From Xiphophorus maculatus (taxonomy: Eukaryota; Chordata; Actinopteri; Cyprinodontiformes; Poeciliidae): a stretch of 64,000 bases of DNA. The stretch is taken from NCBI RefSeq assembly GCF_002775205.1, contig NC_036457.1, positions 9,772,996-9,836,995 on the forward strand, given 5' to 3'. The translations under genes and the position numbers were made by a program. Below are positions 47,097 to 60,128 of this stretch, in pieces. A model generated the notes under the pieces. The model was not told the origin of the DNA, ran no database searches, and worked only from the letters and a program-made list of their open reading frames with translations. Position 1 is the first letter of the stretch; each line of letters starts with the position of its first letter.

Positions 47097-47522
47097 ATGG
47101 ATCTGGAAGCTGTCACGGCTGCTATCCTATCTGATTGGGAGATCCTTGAGAGTGCCTCTGGAGAAAATCCGGAGTCCGTCTGTCCGGAGTCCCCCCTGGA
47201 TTCTTCGCTGTGTTCCTCACCGGAGATTTGCTTCCCCATCTCCAAACAGGAGAATAAGGATTTATCCTTTGTCTGCGCCGGACGCAATGAGACTTCGCCG
47301 GGGCAAAGGCAGAGCAAAACAAAGATGTCCGTGAAAAGGCGCATGAAGGCCAGCGAGAGGGAGAAGATGCGGATGAGAAGCTTGGCAGAGGCTCTGCACC
47401 AGCTCCGCGACTTCCTTCCGCCGGATTACAGCAAGAGAGGCCAGCCCTTGACCAAGATCCAGACGCTTAAATACACCATCGAGTACATCAACAAGCTCTC
47501 TGACATCCTGAGCCGTGCGTAA
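47097..47522 (+). CDS. msgn1: Mesogenin 1, bHLH transcription factor
   Basis: Single exon, 141 aa. The C-terminal half is a basic helix-loop-helix domain: basic region about 79-94 ([16 protein letters not shown]), helix 1 95-107 ([13 protein letters not shown]), loop [11 protein letters not shown], and helix 2 119-138 ([20 protein letters not shown]). The block [11 protein letters not shown]...[19 protein letters not shown] is diagnostic of mesogenin and distinguishes it from Mesp. The N-terminal half is acidic and Ser/Pro-rich, as expected for an activation region. Mesogenin drives presomitic mesoderm differentiation in the nucleus. The gene lies downstream of gen1 on the same strand, as at human 2p24. 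A TATA box precedes it and AATAAA follows at 48046-48051. Confidence 0.94.
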   Translation: MDLEAVTAAILSDWEILESASGENPESVCPESPLDSSLCSSPEICFPISKQENKDLSFVCAGRNETSPGQRQSKTKMSVKRRMKASEREKMRMRSLAEALHQLRDFLPPDYSKRGQPLTKIQTLKYTIEYINKLSDILSRA

Positions 47523-48045
47523 TGGAGGCACCGTGGAGCGCTTTTACGCAACATGCCATCTCTCATCATGGACCCCTTTTTGAACTTAGATGTTTCATTT
47601 TTCATCATGATAACTTTGAAGTCTCTCTTACTTGACAGTCTTTTGGGTTTTTTCTTTAATGTAAATATTGTTTGGGCACTTGGAAAGTATCATACACATA
47701 CTTGGAAAGTATATATATGAGGCTGCCCCTTTTCTGGAATTGTGAATTCAGTTTTTAGTATACGGTATAGGCGATTTAGTTGTTACTAGAATAGAATGAA
47801 CTTGGCCAAACTATTTGCTATTATTATTTTTTGCTGAACAGACATAAGAGAGAGCATGTCTTTCCAATGATTTGAATCCCTTAATTGTGTTTTGTTCTAA
47901 TGTTTTCACGTTTTCTGTTTGCAAAGCCATTAGTTTGTGTTTGTGTGAATAACAAGGCTGTTCAAAGTATTTGAGTCGCACCACAATTTTTAACAATAAT
48001 AGCTGTTGTGTTCACCCTTTCTTCCTTGTTTTTTGATAAGTTTTC

Positions 48046-48051
48046 AATAAA
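48046..48051 (+). terminator. Polyadenylation signal of msgn1
   Basis: AATAAA 520 bp after the msgn1 stop in AT-rich sequence, before the next gene's promoter at about 48620. Confidence 0.65.
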
Positions 48052-48619
48052 ATAATTCGTTGAAATTGTGGTTCTGTTCAGTTATCCAGACGTCATTATG
48101 AACTCAGGATCTGTCTTATTGATCATTTTTCCATTCACAGTTTTTTGTGATTTTTATGTAAATATTGTTTGGGTATTTGGCAGGTTTTTTTATACAAATT
48201 ATGTTTGTCATTTTCCTCCTCAAATTTGGTAGAATTGTAGATGGGATGAAAAACAACGTTGCTATTTTTAAAATTAAATTTTGCTCACTGGAAGTAAAAA
48301 AAAAACCCAAAACATAATTTTCAAATCTTGATTTAATCCCCTTTTTTTAAATGACTGAGATAGTGTCAAAGATTATTAGGTAAATTTTGTGTTGCTATGA
48401 AGTGCAAATATATAAGCTGAGTTCAGGTTAACAATTTCTAAACGCCTCTAAAACAGAGAAGACACCTTCATTTTAAGCCTATCCTCTGTAAGTATTTTGT
48501 ATTTTTTCCTTCTGTTTCTAAAACAATTAATTCTCTAAGTATTCAATGAAAATATCTATTTAACTTGTGATTCAATGTGATTCAGTGTTGAAAAGAGGCA
48601 GACAATTACTTTCACGCTA

Positions 48620-48919
48620 GAAAATTCTGCCAATCAAAATAAAAATATTTGGAAGGCAGGTGACGATTAGCCAATCAAAATCAATACTTATCCCAATGGG
48701 CGGGACTCTAACCGTGACGTCTCTCACACAAAGAAATCTCAACCTAGGATGTCTGGCGAAGCCGCCATTTCAAAACGCTTAGGAATTATAGGACCTGTTG
48801 GAAAATTTCTATACCTATATTTTTATTTTTCTAAAATATTTTTATTTTGACTAGCAAGTAGAACATTTAATACCCCTTTTTTTAAAGAAATATATATCTT
48901 GCCTGTACGACCAATAGGG
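48620..48919 (+). promoter_or_regulatory. Promoter and non-coding first exon of the RGG/polyproline gene
   Basis: CCAAT boxes lie at 48630-48634, 48671-48675 and 48693-48697. GGGCGGG (GC box) is at 48698-48704 and TGACGTC (CRE) at 48715-48721. A YY1-like GCCGCCATTT lies at about 48761-48770. The first exon probably starts near 48740 and ends at 48919 before GTAAGT. An ATG at 48749 opens a short uORF that closes before the donor and does not join the coding exons. Confidence 0.6.
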
Positions 48920-50865
48920 GTAAGTATTTCCTCCTTTTTTTTCATTTGCCCGAAGCAATGGAAATAATTAGAAAATAACAGAAACGCCCCTTTTCTGCTT
49001 AGCTTTAATTGTCCTCATTACACACCCAGTTTTTATTTTTGACTTTTAATTGGGCTATTGTTAATAAAATGTTTAGAAATTCGCTCCATAACATAGAAGA
49101 CATTGACTTACTTAGTTAGGGATTTTAGCTAATTCCAGGAATTAGCCAGAGCCTTTCAACGGTTTTTGGACAGTTTAATCCAACCTCTTCTGACCTCTTC
49201 AGGTGATGGTATTATATGTTGACACATATTGCGAGGGATTGTGTAACATATTAGCTGTATCCAAGTCGTATTAGTTGCTACAGGATAAATATTACAGGCT
49301 AATACTGCACCAGCTGCCCGTTAAGATCAAGATAAGAATGCTTCCATTACGTTCGAGGTGTCCTCTATCCATAGTTACTCTACTTAACTTAAAGGTTACA
49401 TTTTTATGTCATGTATTTTTTTGAGTATTTTTATTAGCCAAAAACGAACTAATAACAGCGGCGTTTAACACTTGAATCTAACATACCAGGCGTATTCCCT
49501 CATAGACAACGAGAAATATTCCCGTTTGCTATTAAAAAAAAGCAACAGCTAAGTATTTCCCAAAATCTGGAAGTAAAAACTATAAATTTGTCGTGTGTTC
49601 GGTGTACCAGAAAGCAAGACTTCAGAAACTGTACCGTACATTGTGTACAGTAAAAACCCTTTTAGGTCCCGGAATAATATTATTGCTGAAATACTCAACA
49701 ATACTTCTATCAAATAAGAGGTGAAATAAAATGGGCTTATAATAATTTATGGTATGTTGTTTTTAAATGTGTAAATCTATGTGTTGTATCGCATTTCCAA
49801 GATAGTGCTGAGCAGTAGGGGGTTCTCTTTGTCAGATGATAATTGAACAAGGTTCAGAAACATCCTGGGAAAGTATGGAATCGTCATGTCCATTTTCCAG
49901 TATGGGATACAAATATTGAATGCAGATAGATACTTTTAAAAAATTTTTCCTTGTCCTGCTGTCTATCCACACATCTATCAGTAATTCTTCCTCTCTCCAT
50001 CCATTTGTCCATCTCATTATTAATGCATCCACCTTTGCAGATTAGTGTAAAAAGATTAGTATTCATAATTTAAATTAACTAAAACAATAACTCTTGAAAT
50101 TTGAGTTTGGAAAGTATGTAGGAACTTGTTTAAATAAAGACAGCCACTCCCTAATGTTCCTCATCCATTATTTTTGTTATGAAACATCGAGGCTCTTTCC
50201 TGCTGAAATACAAACAAAATTATTGTAATTCACCCTCAGTTTGTTATCTGCTTGAGGTTCTTGTGGACAACCAACCTTTCACATTACAGGATCATCTGGT
50301 CACACTAGTCCGCTTTGGATCAGGAGTCACCCGGATGATATATTTATACAGTATCTCTACAATAAGTCTGCCAAAGAAAGCGTATTTTCTCAAATAGTTT
50401 TAGGGGTTATTACTCATTTTATGGTAATCTCTGAATATAAGTTTAATGATGACCTTTATTTTTTATGATATATGCGTAGCAGTGGCCCATTTTTTAATTT
50501 GTTATTTTAATAGTTCTCTGCTACTCTGGCCAGCACATACCACAGCAAATTTATGAGCACTTCCTCATCACTATCTAAGAAGAAATGTTATTAAAAAAAC
50601 CCAGCAAAATTAGATGTTATCTGTCTGTATCATGCTTGATTACCTTGTAGCTGCAAGGGATATCTAGAAATTTTATGCATGATTATCTGTTTTTTTTTTT
50701 TGTTCTAGACTTTAATTATAAAGCAGAAAGTGTTCTTGAACAGTAGGTGTATTGTTTTAGATTATTGTGGCTTACTTATCTTTATTAATTTATCTGATAT
50801 TAACATTCAAATTAAGATAAATAATTATCTTTGTAATGGTAATTGTCCTGTCTGACTGTTTTCAG
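48920..50865. other. Intron 1 of the RGG/polyproline gene
   Basis: AT-rich intron of about 1.95 kb separating the non-coding exon from the ATG exon. No repeat or exon recognised. Confidence 0.5.
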
Positions 50866-53365
50866 ATGGATTCAGACCCTGAACAGAATCCCAAAATGTC
50901 TAAGAATGAATCCCAGAGAGGTTCAGGTGACTTCAATTCCAGGTCTGTCCTGTGACATCTTTTAGACTTCTGATATAGTTGTGAAGACAACATGATCAGC
51001 TAGTGAGACCTTACAGCTATCTAGAAGTACATGTGTGAATGCACAAAATGGCATTGTTTTCTGTGGCATTTAACACACAGTAAAGTATTCTATTTTGATG
51101 TGAGCACCGTCATTTATAAATATCTGACATGCTTGATATTCAGCGAAATACTCTACAAACGTTTTACAAGCTACAGTGAACAAGCATTACTCATCAGTGG
51201 TCTTTTTATCTCTTAAAGGGATCACTGCATAACAACGCTCAATGCCTCAAAAATAAAAATCTTTCTCGTCATGTAAAACTTTCCCATTTTCAAACCATAG
51301 AACAGATTTTTCTGTTATGATAAAAAAAAAAGAAGCTATTAACTATGAACGTTTATTGTAAATATGAAGCACTGTTTAATCTGAACTGGAGGAGTGGTTT
51401 CTGTCTTCCTGTCGCAGAGGACGAGGATCCAAAGGCCGTGGTCGTGGGGGGCGTATGGGCCGAGGCGGTATGCGAGGGGGCCGAGGCGTAATTAAAGCTT
51501 TTGGTCCACCAGGACGTGGGAGAGGCCGAGGGAAAGATGGAGCCATGAATGGATTTGGACCCATCAGGTATTCATTTGGATATGTTTACAAGTGTGCCCA
51601 GAGTTTTGCCCATGTACTCTCTCTAGGTGTTAGTTTAATGTTTAACACTTTTTGTTTGATACAGTCCATGAGGGGAGTAGAAGTTGACCCTATGCCTTTC
51701 TGTTGCAGAGGAATGGGGAGGATGCGACCTTATCCAGACCTCAGAGGTCATCGTGGGAGGGGTGGACCAATGGGGATGGGTCCTCCACCTCCCCTCCCTC
51801 CCCCTCCTCCTCCACTTCCGCCCCCTATGCACTTTCGAGCCCCCTTTCCACCCATGCCAAGGTATCTTCCTGACACTATTTTATACAGTACATAAATGTA
51901 GTTCAGTTTACTTTTTAGTGTCGATTCACATCATCATCTTTAGGTACATTCCAGACAGATGGGTCCAATTCATAACTTTAATCCAAGTTTTTCTTTTTAA
52001 AGATGTATCTCCAAAATCTTTGTATTATTTCTTTTCAAGTTATTTTTTGGCAAGTTTTAGAAATATCACATATATGTCCGCTCTGTCCTTGCTCATTCAC
52101 TTTTTTATAGTAAAAGTTTTGGTATGTAAGAGCTTAGATTTGTTTCAACAATGAACAGGATCAAGAAATGATCTTATTTGTTCACCGAAACAGTCATGGT
52201 TTTGCTTGTTCTGTTTTTTTAAAGGCATGGACCGCCTCCACTCTCACCTCCATGTCACCCTGGTTTCAGAGGGCGCCCACCACACCCACGAGGCAGAGGC
52301 ATGCCACCACCTGGCCCTCCACGCCATTTCCTCCCTCGCGGACCAAGAGGGTAAGACTTGTTTCAGCTCTAATTTACACGTTAACTCGTCATTTCACATT
52401 TATTCCCTCTTTGTTGTCACACTTGTGAGATCCTTTACTCTCTGAGACCTTTTCCTCCCAACCTGTTCCAATGTTTAACTGGTGCTAAAGCCTGCTAAGT
52501 TTATTGTGTTTCCACTGACACAGTCAGGCAGTGGACTTTAAAAACTTTGACCATCAGTTTTGTTTTGGTGTTGATTGGTCAAATTAAAAAGAGTAAAATG
52601 CACAAAGTGTTCACAAACAGCGCTTGTTTTATACAGAGATATTATGCTAGGGCATCTTTTTAGAAGGATCCTGGCATAACATTAGTGGTTAAATTGTCTG
52701 CACACTACGATTCTTTGCAAAAGCATAATAAAACGGGAAGAATCAAACTTTAACTGGATGAGACGTCTATAAAGACATAATGACATGACTGTGATTTGGC
52801 TCTGCGGTGGTGGAGAAGCAAAGCTGTTCTTTTTCGACCCCAGTTAAGAACTGGCTGTAGCACCAGCCATGCTTTTCAACTGGAACCTGTTTGGTGGAAA
52901 AGCCCTGAGTAAAGATTCTAAAGTCTTCTTTTTCTCTTAAACCTGCTTTATTTATAAATATAACTTTTCCATATTTGTTTGGAATTTGATCTCATGCTAG
53001 AACAAAATGACAGCATTATTATTATATGCCTTATGACAACAAACCTCTAGCTAGTTGTTAATTGAGTCTTTAAATAGAAATATGGAAATTTATTAGCATC
53101 ATGAAGCCAAGCTATTTTAACGGTGCATGACTGACAGAACTGAAAAACACTTCCTTTGCTTCTCACATGTACAGAGTTGATTGAGAATAGTTTAGACATG
53201 GCTGCTCTTACCAGAGTTTGCCCCCTATTGGCCAAAGCCAAGTATCCAATGTGTGATTTTATCCTTTTACACAGCTACCACAATGGACCGGTCTCTCCTC
53301 CGCCTCACCCCCCACCTGGCAGAGGCCAGAGGTGGCCAGGCCCCCCTGGTGGCCGCCGATTTTAA
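50866..53365 (+). CDS. Uncharacterised RGG- and proline-rich protein
   Basis: Five coding exons, 50866-50942, 51418-51567, 51709-51861, 52225-52350 and 53275-53365, give 198 aa; every coding intron is phase 2. The ATG directly follows an acceptor AG. The acidic/polar N-terminus is MDSDPEQNPKMSKNESQRGS. An RGG/RG domain follows (residues about 26-75, e.g. GRGRGGRMGRGGMRGGRG), then arginine/glycine/methionine-rich sequence, a polyproline run (PPPPLPPPPPPLPPP) and proline-rich repeats (RGRPPHPRGRG), ending PGPPGGRRF. No folded domain is visible. RGG boxes commonly bind RNA and are arginine-methylated; polyproline runs bind SH3, WW or profilin domains. The function here is unknown, and RNA binding is inferred from composition only. 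I do not recognise the orthologue. The strong housekeeping-type promoter, clean splice sites and AATAAA at 53744-53749 support a real gene. Confidence 0.78.
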
Positions 53366-53743
53366 CACAGTCTAAAATCTATAGAACGACTACCTGTTAT
53401 TGCAGGACTGGCCTAAAATGGAGAAGGGAATGAATCGTCCCTGAACTATGTATCATACAGCATTGAATATCTATAAAACAGTCTGTGGCCAAGTATTATT
53501 GGTATTGTTTTCTGGCGAAGAAAGGAAACTTACTTGTTCCACATAACATGATGCATAACTTGGCAATGTGAAAGCATTAACACATTGTGTTGCTCATAAA
53601 TAATGTTGGCACTGCAGAGACTTTGATATTGTTAAAAGCTGTTCGTAGTTGAACTCGTTGTTCTCAAAGAGGAAAAAAAAATGTTTCGTACATGTTCTGT
53701 TATTCTTGTCACCTGTTAGCCTTAACATTTTTCCTGATTTCTA

Positions 53744-53749
53744 AATAAA
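53744..53749 (+). terminator. Polyadenylation signal of the RGG/polyproline gene
   Basis: AATAAA 379 bp after the stop codon, followed by an A-rich run. Further AATAAA-like hexamers near 54290-54312 may be alternative sites. Confidence 0.6.
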
Positions 53750-54373
53750 GACAAAAAAAATGGTGACACTGTATATTTAAAGGTGGGAGAAGAGGGAGAA
53801 AAAAGTACTGTACCCTCAAGGATTAATGTTACGCCCTGGACCTCCCTTGTATTTCCTTTTGTTACATCAAGATAGTTATGTATTATGTCTCAAAATAGTG
53901 CAACAGATATTGTTAAACACTTGCTCATTTTGTCAAGTGATAAGACGACATTGAATTTGTCAAGTATTCGTGAATATTTACTTTTATAATATCTTAAATG
54001 TGCAGCTATTTTAAGTTATGAGGACTGCTATTTGAAAGATTCATGTTGTTTCCAGCAATCTATTGTGAAATGACACTAAAGCATTATACATAAATAGTAT
54101 ACTGAAGAAATTTAAACAGTAATTCAATTTTATTTATATTCACTTTAGTTAAGTAGAAGTTACTCTTTACTCTGTTTTAGATTTTTGAGGTGTTACTTCA
54201 TTATTCACTGTAATTAACATCACTTTTGTGAACCTGTGAATGTGTTTTATGAAAACGTTTCAGATATGAGACAGTCGTGAAAGAAAACAAAAATAAAACA
54301 AAAAATTAATAAACTCTACTTCTCCTTATTTGTTATTCACAAACAAGTTTGAGAGTTTGAGGCGATTTTCATG

Positions 54374-54720
54374 TCAGTGCCTTGCAAAAGTCTTCATGCT
54401 TACTGAACGGTTCCCCATTTTGTCACGTTGCAACCACATACTCCAATGAACATGATTGGGACTTTGTGTGGTAGACAAACACAACGTAGCATACAATTGT
54501 GAACTGGAAAATAATGCTTAATTTTCAAACGTTTTAACAAATAAAAATGTGGATGTCCATTAGTTTTCACCCCCATTTGAATAAACCAATTTTCACTGCA
54601 ATTGCAGTCTTTTATAGTACGCTCCCACCGTTTTATTTTTTTCCTACTTTCTACTTCACAATTATGCGCTACTTTTTGTTGGTGTGGCATAAAATACTAC
54701 ATATACTTCAGAATTTATTA
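54374..54720. mobile_element. Tc1-like derived short element (MITE-like)
   Basis: It opens CCTTGCAAAAGTCTTCATGC and continues with TTTTGTCACGTTGCAACCAC, the typical teleost Tc1-like terminus. The other end has the inverted partner (TTCACAATTATGCGCTACTT, then TTGGTGTGGCATAAAAT). There is almost nothing between the ends, so this is a non-autonomous, diverged deletion derivative. Boundaries are approximate. Confidence 0.7.
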
Positions 54721-57319
54721 CAAATATGAAAATATGCAGGAAATATGGATATGTTTGCAAGAAACAATGAACAATATGAGTCATATTTTCAGTGAGCCTA
54801 TATTTTATATTTACATGAATATATTTTATCCATGTAACTTCAGATATTAACTTTATGAATGCTTATATGGAAATATTTTATACACTTTTCCGTTTTGGAA
54901 AAAGGTTGTATGTAATGTAGCACATACATGTATTATATTGTCACATCTGTTTACATAGTTTAGCTTAAGAAAAGAGAATCAAATATGTCTATATAGGCTA
55001 ACTGGAGAGTATAAAACGAGTTTTATAAGAAGTGTTTTTGAATAGAAATGTTACTGGAGGACGTAGGACCGCTCCAATATCAAGGCTTTGAAATGCTCAT
55101 GTCATGATACAAGAATCAGTGGTAGCATGTCTAAAAGGAGGATATCATCCTGAAAGGATAAACTCACTGAGATGAGTTAGCACTATACATTTTCTGGCTG
55201 TTTTAAGAAAAAAAAAAGATATGCTGTTACATTGATGTATGCTGTAAATGTGATCAGGGTTCTTAGACAATATCAGCACTGTAATAGCTCTGGTCTTATT
55301 TCTCACTCAGTAGCTTTTAAAGTTATGGCATCTAGTTATATCAATAGATTACTAAAATAAGTAAAAATATATTTGGTTATTGGAATGTCAAGTATACAAG
55401 ATAAGCTCTTTATTTCTGTTCATCTTTGAGCCCTATTTAGAATGGCTAATTTCTTCAAATAAAACAAGCATTGCTCAATTGAAATCATATGATTTATTTT
55501 ATCCAAACAAGGACTTTTAATCCTCTTCTAGATGAGAGCGTTTTTATACTTCCAACCATAGAGATGCTGCAGAATGATTAACTCCTTCTGCAGACCCAAG
55601 GGGGTTTCTATTCCAGGTGCAGCCCCCTCCCATCATCTGTTTATCTCCATCTCTTCAGCTCTTTCAGTATTTTTTTTTATTTTGCTCTTTCTTCCACCTC
55701 TGCAGTCCCCCCTCATGTCTCTAACTGTGGTTGATTATAACAGACTGACTGTTGTTGTCTCCTGAAGGGGGGCACACAGTACAGTTAACCTCCCTGGCCC
55801 CAGGAGCCCAGACCCTCCCTTACATCCCTCCTCTCCTTCACCAGCAGCGTGACACCTGAGAAAACGCAACGCCTCAATTGACAAGGTGAGCCTCGTCTTG
55901 TGTCTTTAATGCCTCTTTGACAGAGATTTTTTCTTTCAGGACAGAAGGCGCAACTATATTTGAGTTTCATCACATATGGAAAGATGCTGAATATTTATGG
56001 GTTAAACTCTTCAGTGCTTCAGTGCCTTTTTTAATGAAATAAAAGAGGCATCTCAGTAAAGAAAAGTGCACTGACGGCTTTAAACTTTATGGAGCTGCAC
56101 AAGATATCAAATTCTGTTTGTCATCTCAATTAAAATACATATCAGTGTGTGCAGTATTGTAATTACAAAAGGCTGTTTAGATGTAATATTTGGAATGGGT
56201 GTATTTTAAGTGCCATGCATGCAAATTCTGCATTTCAGGAAAATGTGGGTTGATCGTGTGAAAAAAATACTGGCAATTATATGCTTTTCTGATATATATA
56301 AAGTTAACATGATCTACAAAGGTGACCCATTCAAGAAAGAGCACCACTGCTAACTTGATAATTGAAACAGTCTGTTCAGATGACCATATTGCACTTATGT
56401 GCCACTGAAAATAAGCATTAAAAGTTAGGAAAGGTTTATATACACGTGTTCATAAATTCAGTATATCATTTTTATTAACTAGTTTTCAAATTTATCACAG
56501 CAATAATTCTGTAAATTGCTGTAATAATGACTAACTGAGTAGAAGCTCTTTAACAATTAAGAATAAGATTTTTTTGCATGTTCTTATTTGAATTTGATTT
56601 ATGTGTGATTATGAAAGGCTATTGCTTCTCAGAAGAAAATAAGTCTCTGGAGATCAGACATTGGTATGTAAAAATGCATCACAAGTTGCCCATTTCTGTC
56701 TGATTACCGAGCATCCTACAAACAGAAGACAATTTATTATGCCTAATCAATTTTAGTTCATTTTGACTGTATATGGGCCTAAAAATCTTTTGATACCTTA
56801 AATGATCTAACCTGTTATCCAAACTAAAAATGTTGACACTTTGCATGTTTAACATAGCTAATAAGCAAGCTATGTTTTAATTAACTTATGTAATTTATTT
56901 AAAGTGTGCATGTTCTTTTTCATTACTGCTAAAAGCTCCATATGTAGAACGTTGTACTGTGATGTCGGTGTGCCAAGAATTTAATAAACACACACACAAA
57001 AAATAAATGTGTGCAGGTCTTTTGTTGTATGCAAGTATGATATAAAGAAATTAACAACTTCAACAACAGATAATCAGTGTATTATATCAACATCATAACT
57101 AAAAAAAAACACACTTCCATGTAAGATTTGATTCAAAATTTTACTTAGAAATGAATGTTTACACAAAAAATGAACTGAACATAAAGTGTTTAACACATTA
57201 ATAAGTGGATACAAAATATGAAGGTAAAGTTCAGTAATCTGCTATGTTTAGAAATATTACAGCATTACCTGTGTACAACCGCTTACACTTTTTCCAGTAA
57301 AGAAAATGCATTAGATGAC
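54721..57319. other. Intergenic DNA between convergent RGG gene and mrps10
   Basis: AT-rich and featureless apart from a pyrimidine-rich, G+C-richer block at 55590-55870 (CCCTCC runs) and a short (CA)n at 56988-56998. It must contain the mrps10 3'UTR, but no unambiguous minus-strand AATAAA was found. No gene seen. Confidence 0.45.
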
Positions 57320-58873
57320 CTATTTACTGGGTTTGTCATCAATAGGGTGATCTTTCCACATGGGTTCAAGAATATGATCTGGAATCTTCTCCACAGCGGT
57401 CTGAAATGTGAACAAAGGAGAATAATTAAATATCATGCACAAATTATTAACTCTTTATAAAAGTTGCTGTTCTACTGGTTCTTCACTTCCTTACCTTTGT
57501 CACCTCCATGGCTACACCCTCCGGGAGATTCCTCTGGATGTATTCAAGGTACACTTGTGCTGTGCAGCCTGTAACATGCAGTAGCTAAGAAGATGAACAC
57601 AATAGTTATTAAAATCACTGCATTTTGTCACTGTTCATGGTTGAATTTTGCTTAACAACTGAGGCCTTCACCTCAATACAACGGTAGTGTGTCCTCATCT
57701 CATACTGAACCCTGTGCTTCTTGTAGATGTGCACTGACTTCAGTAGCGTCAGTCTCTCTATATCCTTGGGTGGCTCAAAACTGGTAGAAAACAGGAGTAA
57801 AAATCTTGACGTTACAAGGTGTTTATAATACTTAAATGAGCTTTTGATGTCCTGCCACTGAGACTCACACTTTGCCCATAGTGATGCCCAGCTCTTTAGC
57901 TGCCATCGTGGCAAAGAACTCATAGCTGTCCAGCACAGCTCTGTCATGAGCCTTGACCAGAACAACCACCTTCTGGAAGAGAATGTCGGGCTCGTCTGTG
58001 ACAGTGATCTGCATAGAAGACCACAAATTACAAATTTAACACCGTCACTCTTTGATAGAAATATTGTTATAATTAAGTTTGAGGTTAAAATACAGAAAAA
58101 TGCCACTTGCTGTAAAACGAGTTGAAGATAAATATGCGGCTGTGTGGAAGAAAGTGTTGGGTCTCTGTAGCAATTTGAACCTGCACAGGGTGAAATATTA
58201 CAGCTGTATTCATTATAGAAGCCTGATTAAAATCTCATTACTAGTATTGATTTTAAAGCTGCACTAATTAGGCACATCAAATGTGTTTTGCATTTTACTG
58301 ACCTTGATTTAAGATAACTTCAATACAATTTTCAGGTATTGTTGCAGAATCAAATCTGTTTGGGGTTTTTTTTCCATTTCTTTTGCCTAAACATTGAATA
58401 CTTTTCTCACAGTAATGCTTAATATTTTTCCCTTTATTTCTCATTTTCAATGTCCTTAAAACCTGAGAAATGCATACAACTTAACAAAAGAAGCTACTCA
58501 AAACTGTTAAAATGTAGTAACATTACTAATTACTGTCTGAAAGCCAGCACAGAGTAAAATAAACTTACCGAGTTTGACTGCAATTCTTGTAATTGGAACA
58601 AGCTCCCAAACCTCTCGGTCCCTGTGAACAATAAAGTTAATTAGGTACAAATCTATATATTGTGACATTCATGATGTTGAAGGAGCCACGAGTGACCGAA
58701 ATGGGGGATTCGAGGACCATTTTTACCAATCCAACGAGCAATAATGTTTCTTAATTATTCAAACAGGATGTTTAAAACAAGAAATGTTATCGTTAACATA
58801 CCAACTGTGAAATTCCACCTAATATTTTAGCTAAAGAGAATAATTCCCGTCTGAGTACCAAGGGCGCAGCCAT
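57320..58873 (-). CDS. mrps10: Mitochondrial small ribosomal subunit protein uS10m (MRPS10)
   Basis: Exons in transcript order: 58802-58873, 58569-58621 (or to 58613), 57869-58008, 57672-57780, 57495-57584 and 57320-57400; 178-182 aa (human 201). The S10 core is clear: [74 protein letters not shown], and [19 protein letters not shown] near the end, each close to human MRPS10. The N-terminus [20 protein letters not shown] is basic and lacks early acids, fitting a mitochondrial presequence. The exon 1/2 junction is unsettled. The strong donor GTATGT after 58802 leaves phase 0, which needs an acceptor at 58613 rather than the better-looking one at 58621; a weaker donor 4 nt later would fit 58621. 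Confidence 0.93.
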
Positions 58874-60045
58874 GTTTAGTAAGTAGTAAAGAAAAAGACC
58901 CTGCAATTTATTTTCTGTACTGCCCCCTTGTGTAGTGGAGAATACACTACATCACGGGATTGATACAAAAAGAATAAAAAACCAAAAAAAGCTTGTCAGT
59001 ACCATCTTCATTTTTAGCAACAATTTTACGAGCTTTACTTTATTCAGAACATAATTCATATAATGGAATAAAAGAAAAAAAAATCAAAGGCTACTACCAT
59101 CAATATTTGGCTTATACTTTCTAACATTCAGTTTTAGCTCATTAAATTGATGAAGAAAGTGAGCATTTTAATAGTGTATGATTGAAAAAAAAATGCTATA
59201 TCCTTTAAATCACTTTTCTGAAGAAGATGTCATACTTCGTCAACCTCGGTTTATATGTAAATAACCATAAGTGTTTTTTATATTGCAGCAAATTTGAATA
59301 TGTTTTATTTTGCCATAAAAATCATAAAAATCAACATAAAATGCAAGCCAAAGTCAATGGTTAGTAGCTGATAATGAAATAAATTAAAACTTATATCGGC
59401 CAAAAATATTTTACCAACAGTATAAGGCAAACAATAAAGTAATGTAGATGAGATGTTTACTCAAATATAATTAATAAACAAGACATGAAGTGGACATAAT
59501 GAAACAAATAATGTAATACTTGTTACAATTAATAATGAAAATATGAATAATTAAGAACTAAAATAGAAGACACACACAAAGACAATATTTGCTTGCCTAA
59601 ATAATAACAAATAGAAAATGATGATTAACTTCAGCTACTGAATAACACGCTTTCTTGCTTGCTATTAGAAACGTCCACAATCACAGTTTATTTTGTTTAT
59701 AGCTGTGGTTCAATTACATATGCAATTATTATTATTTTTTTCCCCAAATGTGTAAGATCTTTATTGAAGGAAGCTTCACGTGAGTTCGTTGAGCTGATTG
59801 TGTATCCAGCTGTTTGTATTTATGATTCGAATAATAGTTGTAGCATGAGCTGGTAATAATAATTAGTAAACAATGCAAATTATTTGTATCAGTTTTATTT
59901 AGTTTGACCCTCTTCTTCCAGTTCATTACCTGTTTTCCATATCAGTCAGGCAGGCTACGGACGCTGTTTCTGGAATAGTCAGCGAAGCAGCGACAACAAA
60001 TGAAGCGTGTCTCCTCTGACAATAAAGAGCTTGTATTTTTATCCA
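58874..60045. other. Spacer between mrps10 and the right-edge gene
   Basis: AT-rich intergenic DNA between divergent genes. No exon or mobile element recognised. The mrps10 promoter must lie just right of 58873 but shows no TATA box. Confidence 0.45.
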
Positions 60046-60128
60046 CACGTGGAGAAAGATCAAAGTTAAACCGCTACAGTTGTTGGTATAAATAATTCAG
60101 TCGGCTTGGGTCACGTGTCCGTCACGTG
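60046..60128 (+). promoter_or_regulatory. Promoter with TATA box and three CACGTG E-boxes
   Basis: CACGTG occurs at 60046-60051, 60112-60117 and 60123-60128, the last two as an 11-bp-spaced pair (GTCACGTGTC-like). TATAAATA is at 60087-60094. Such E-boxes suit USF/MYC/MITF-TFE factors. The element precedes a CG-rich first exon on the plus strand. Confidence 0.55.

Noticed and set aside
48749-48847. ATG at the start of the RGG gene's first exon (MSGEAAISKRLGI)
   Set aside because: It ends at a stop before the only good donor and cannot join the coding exons; treated as a uORF in the 5'UTR.
57615-58106. 163-codon minus-strand open frame
   Set aside because: A read-through of two mrps10 exons with their introns; the frame is wrong for part of the S10 domain. 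Replaced by the spliced model.
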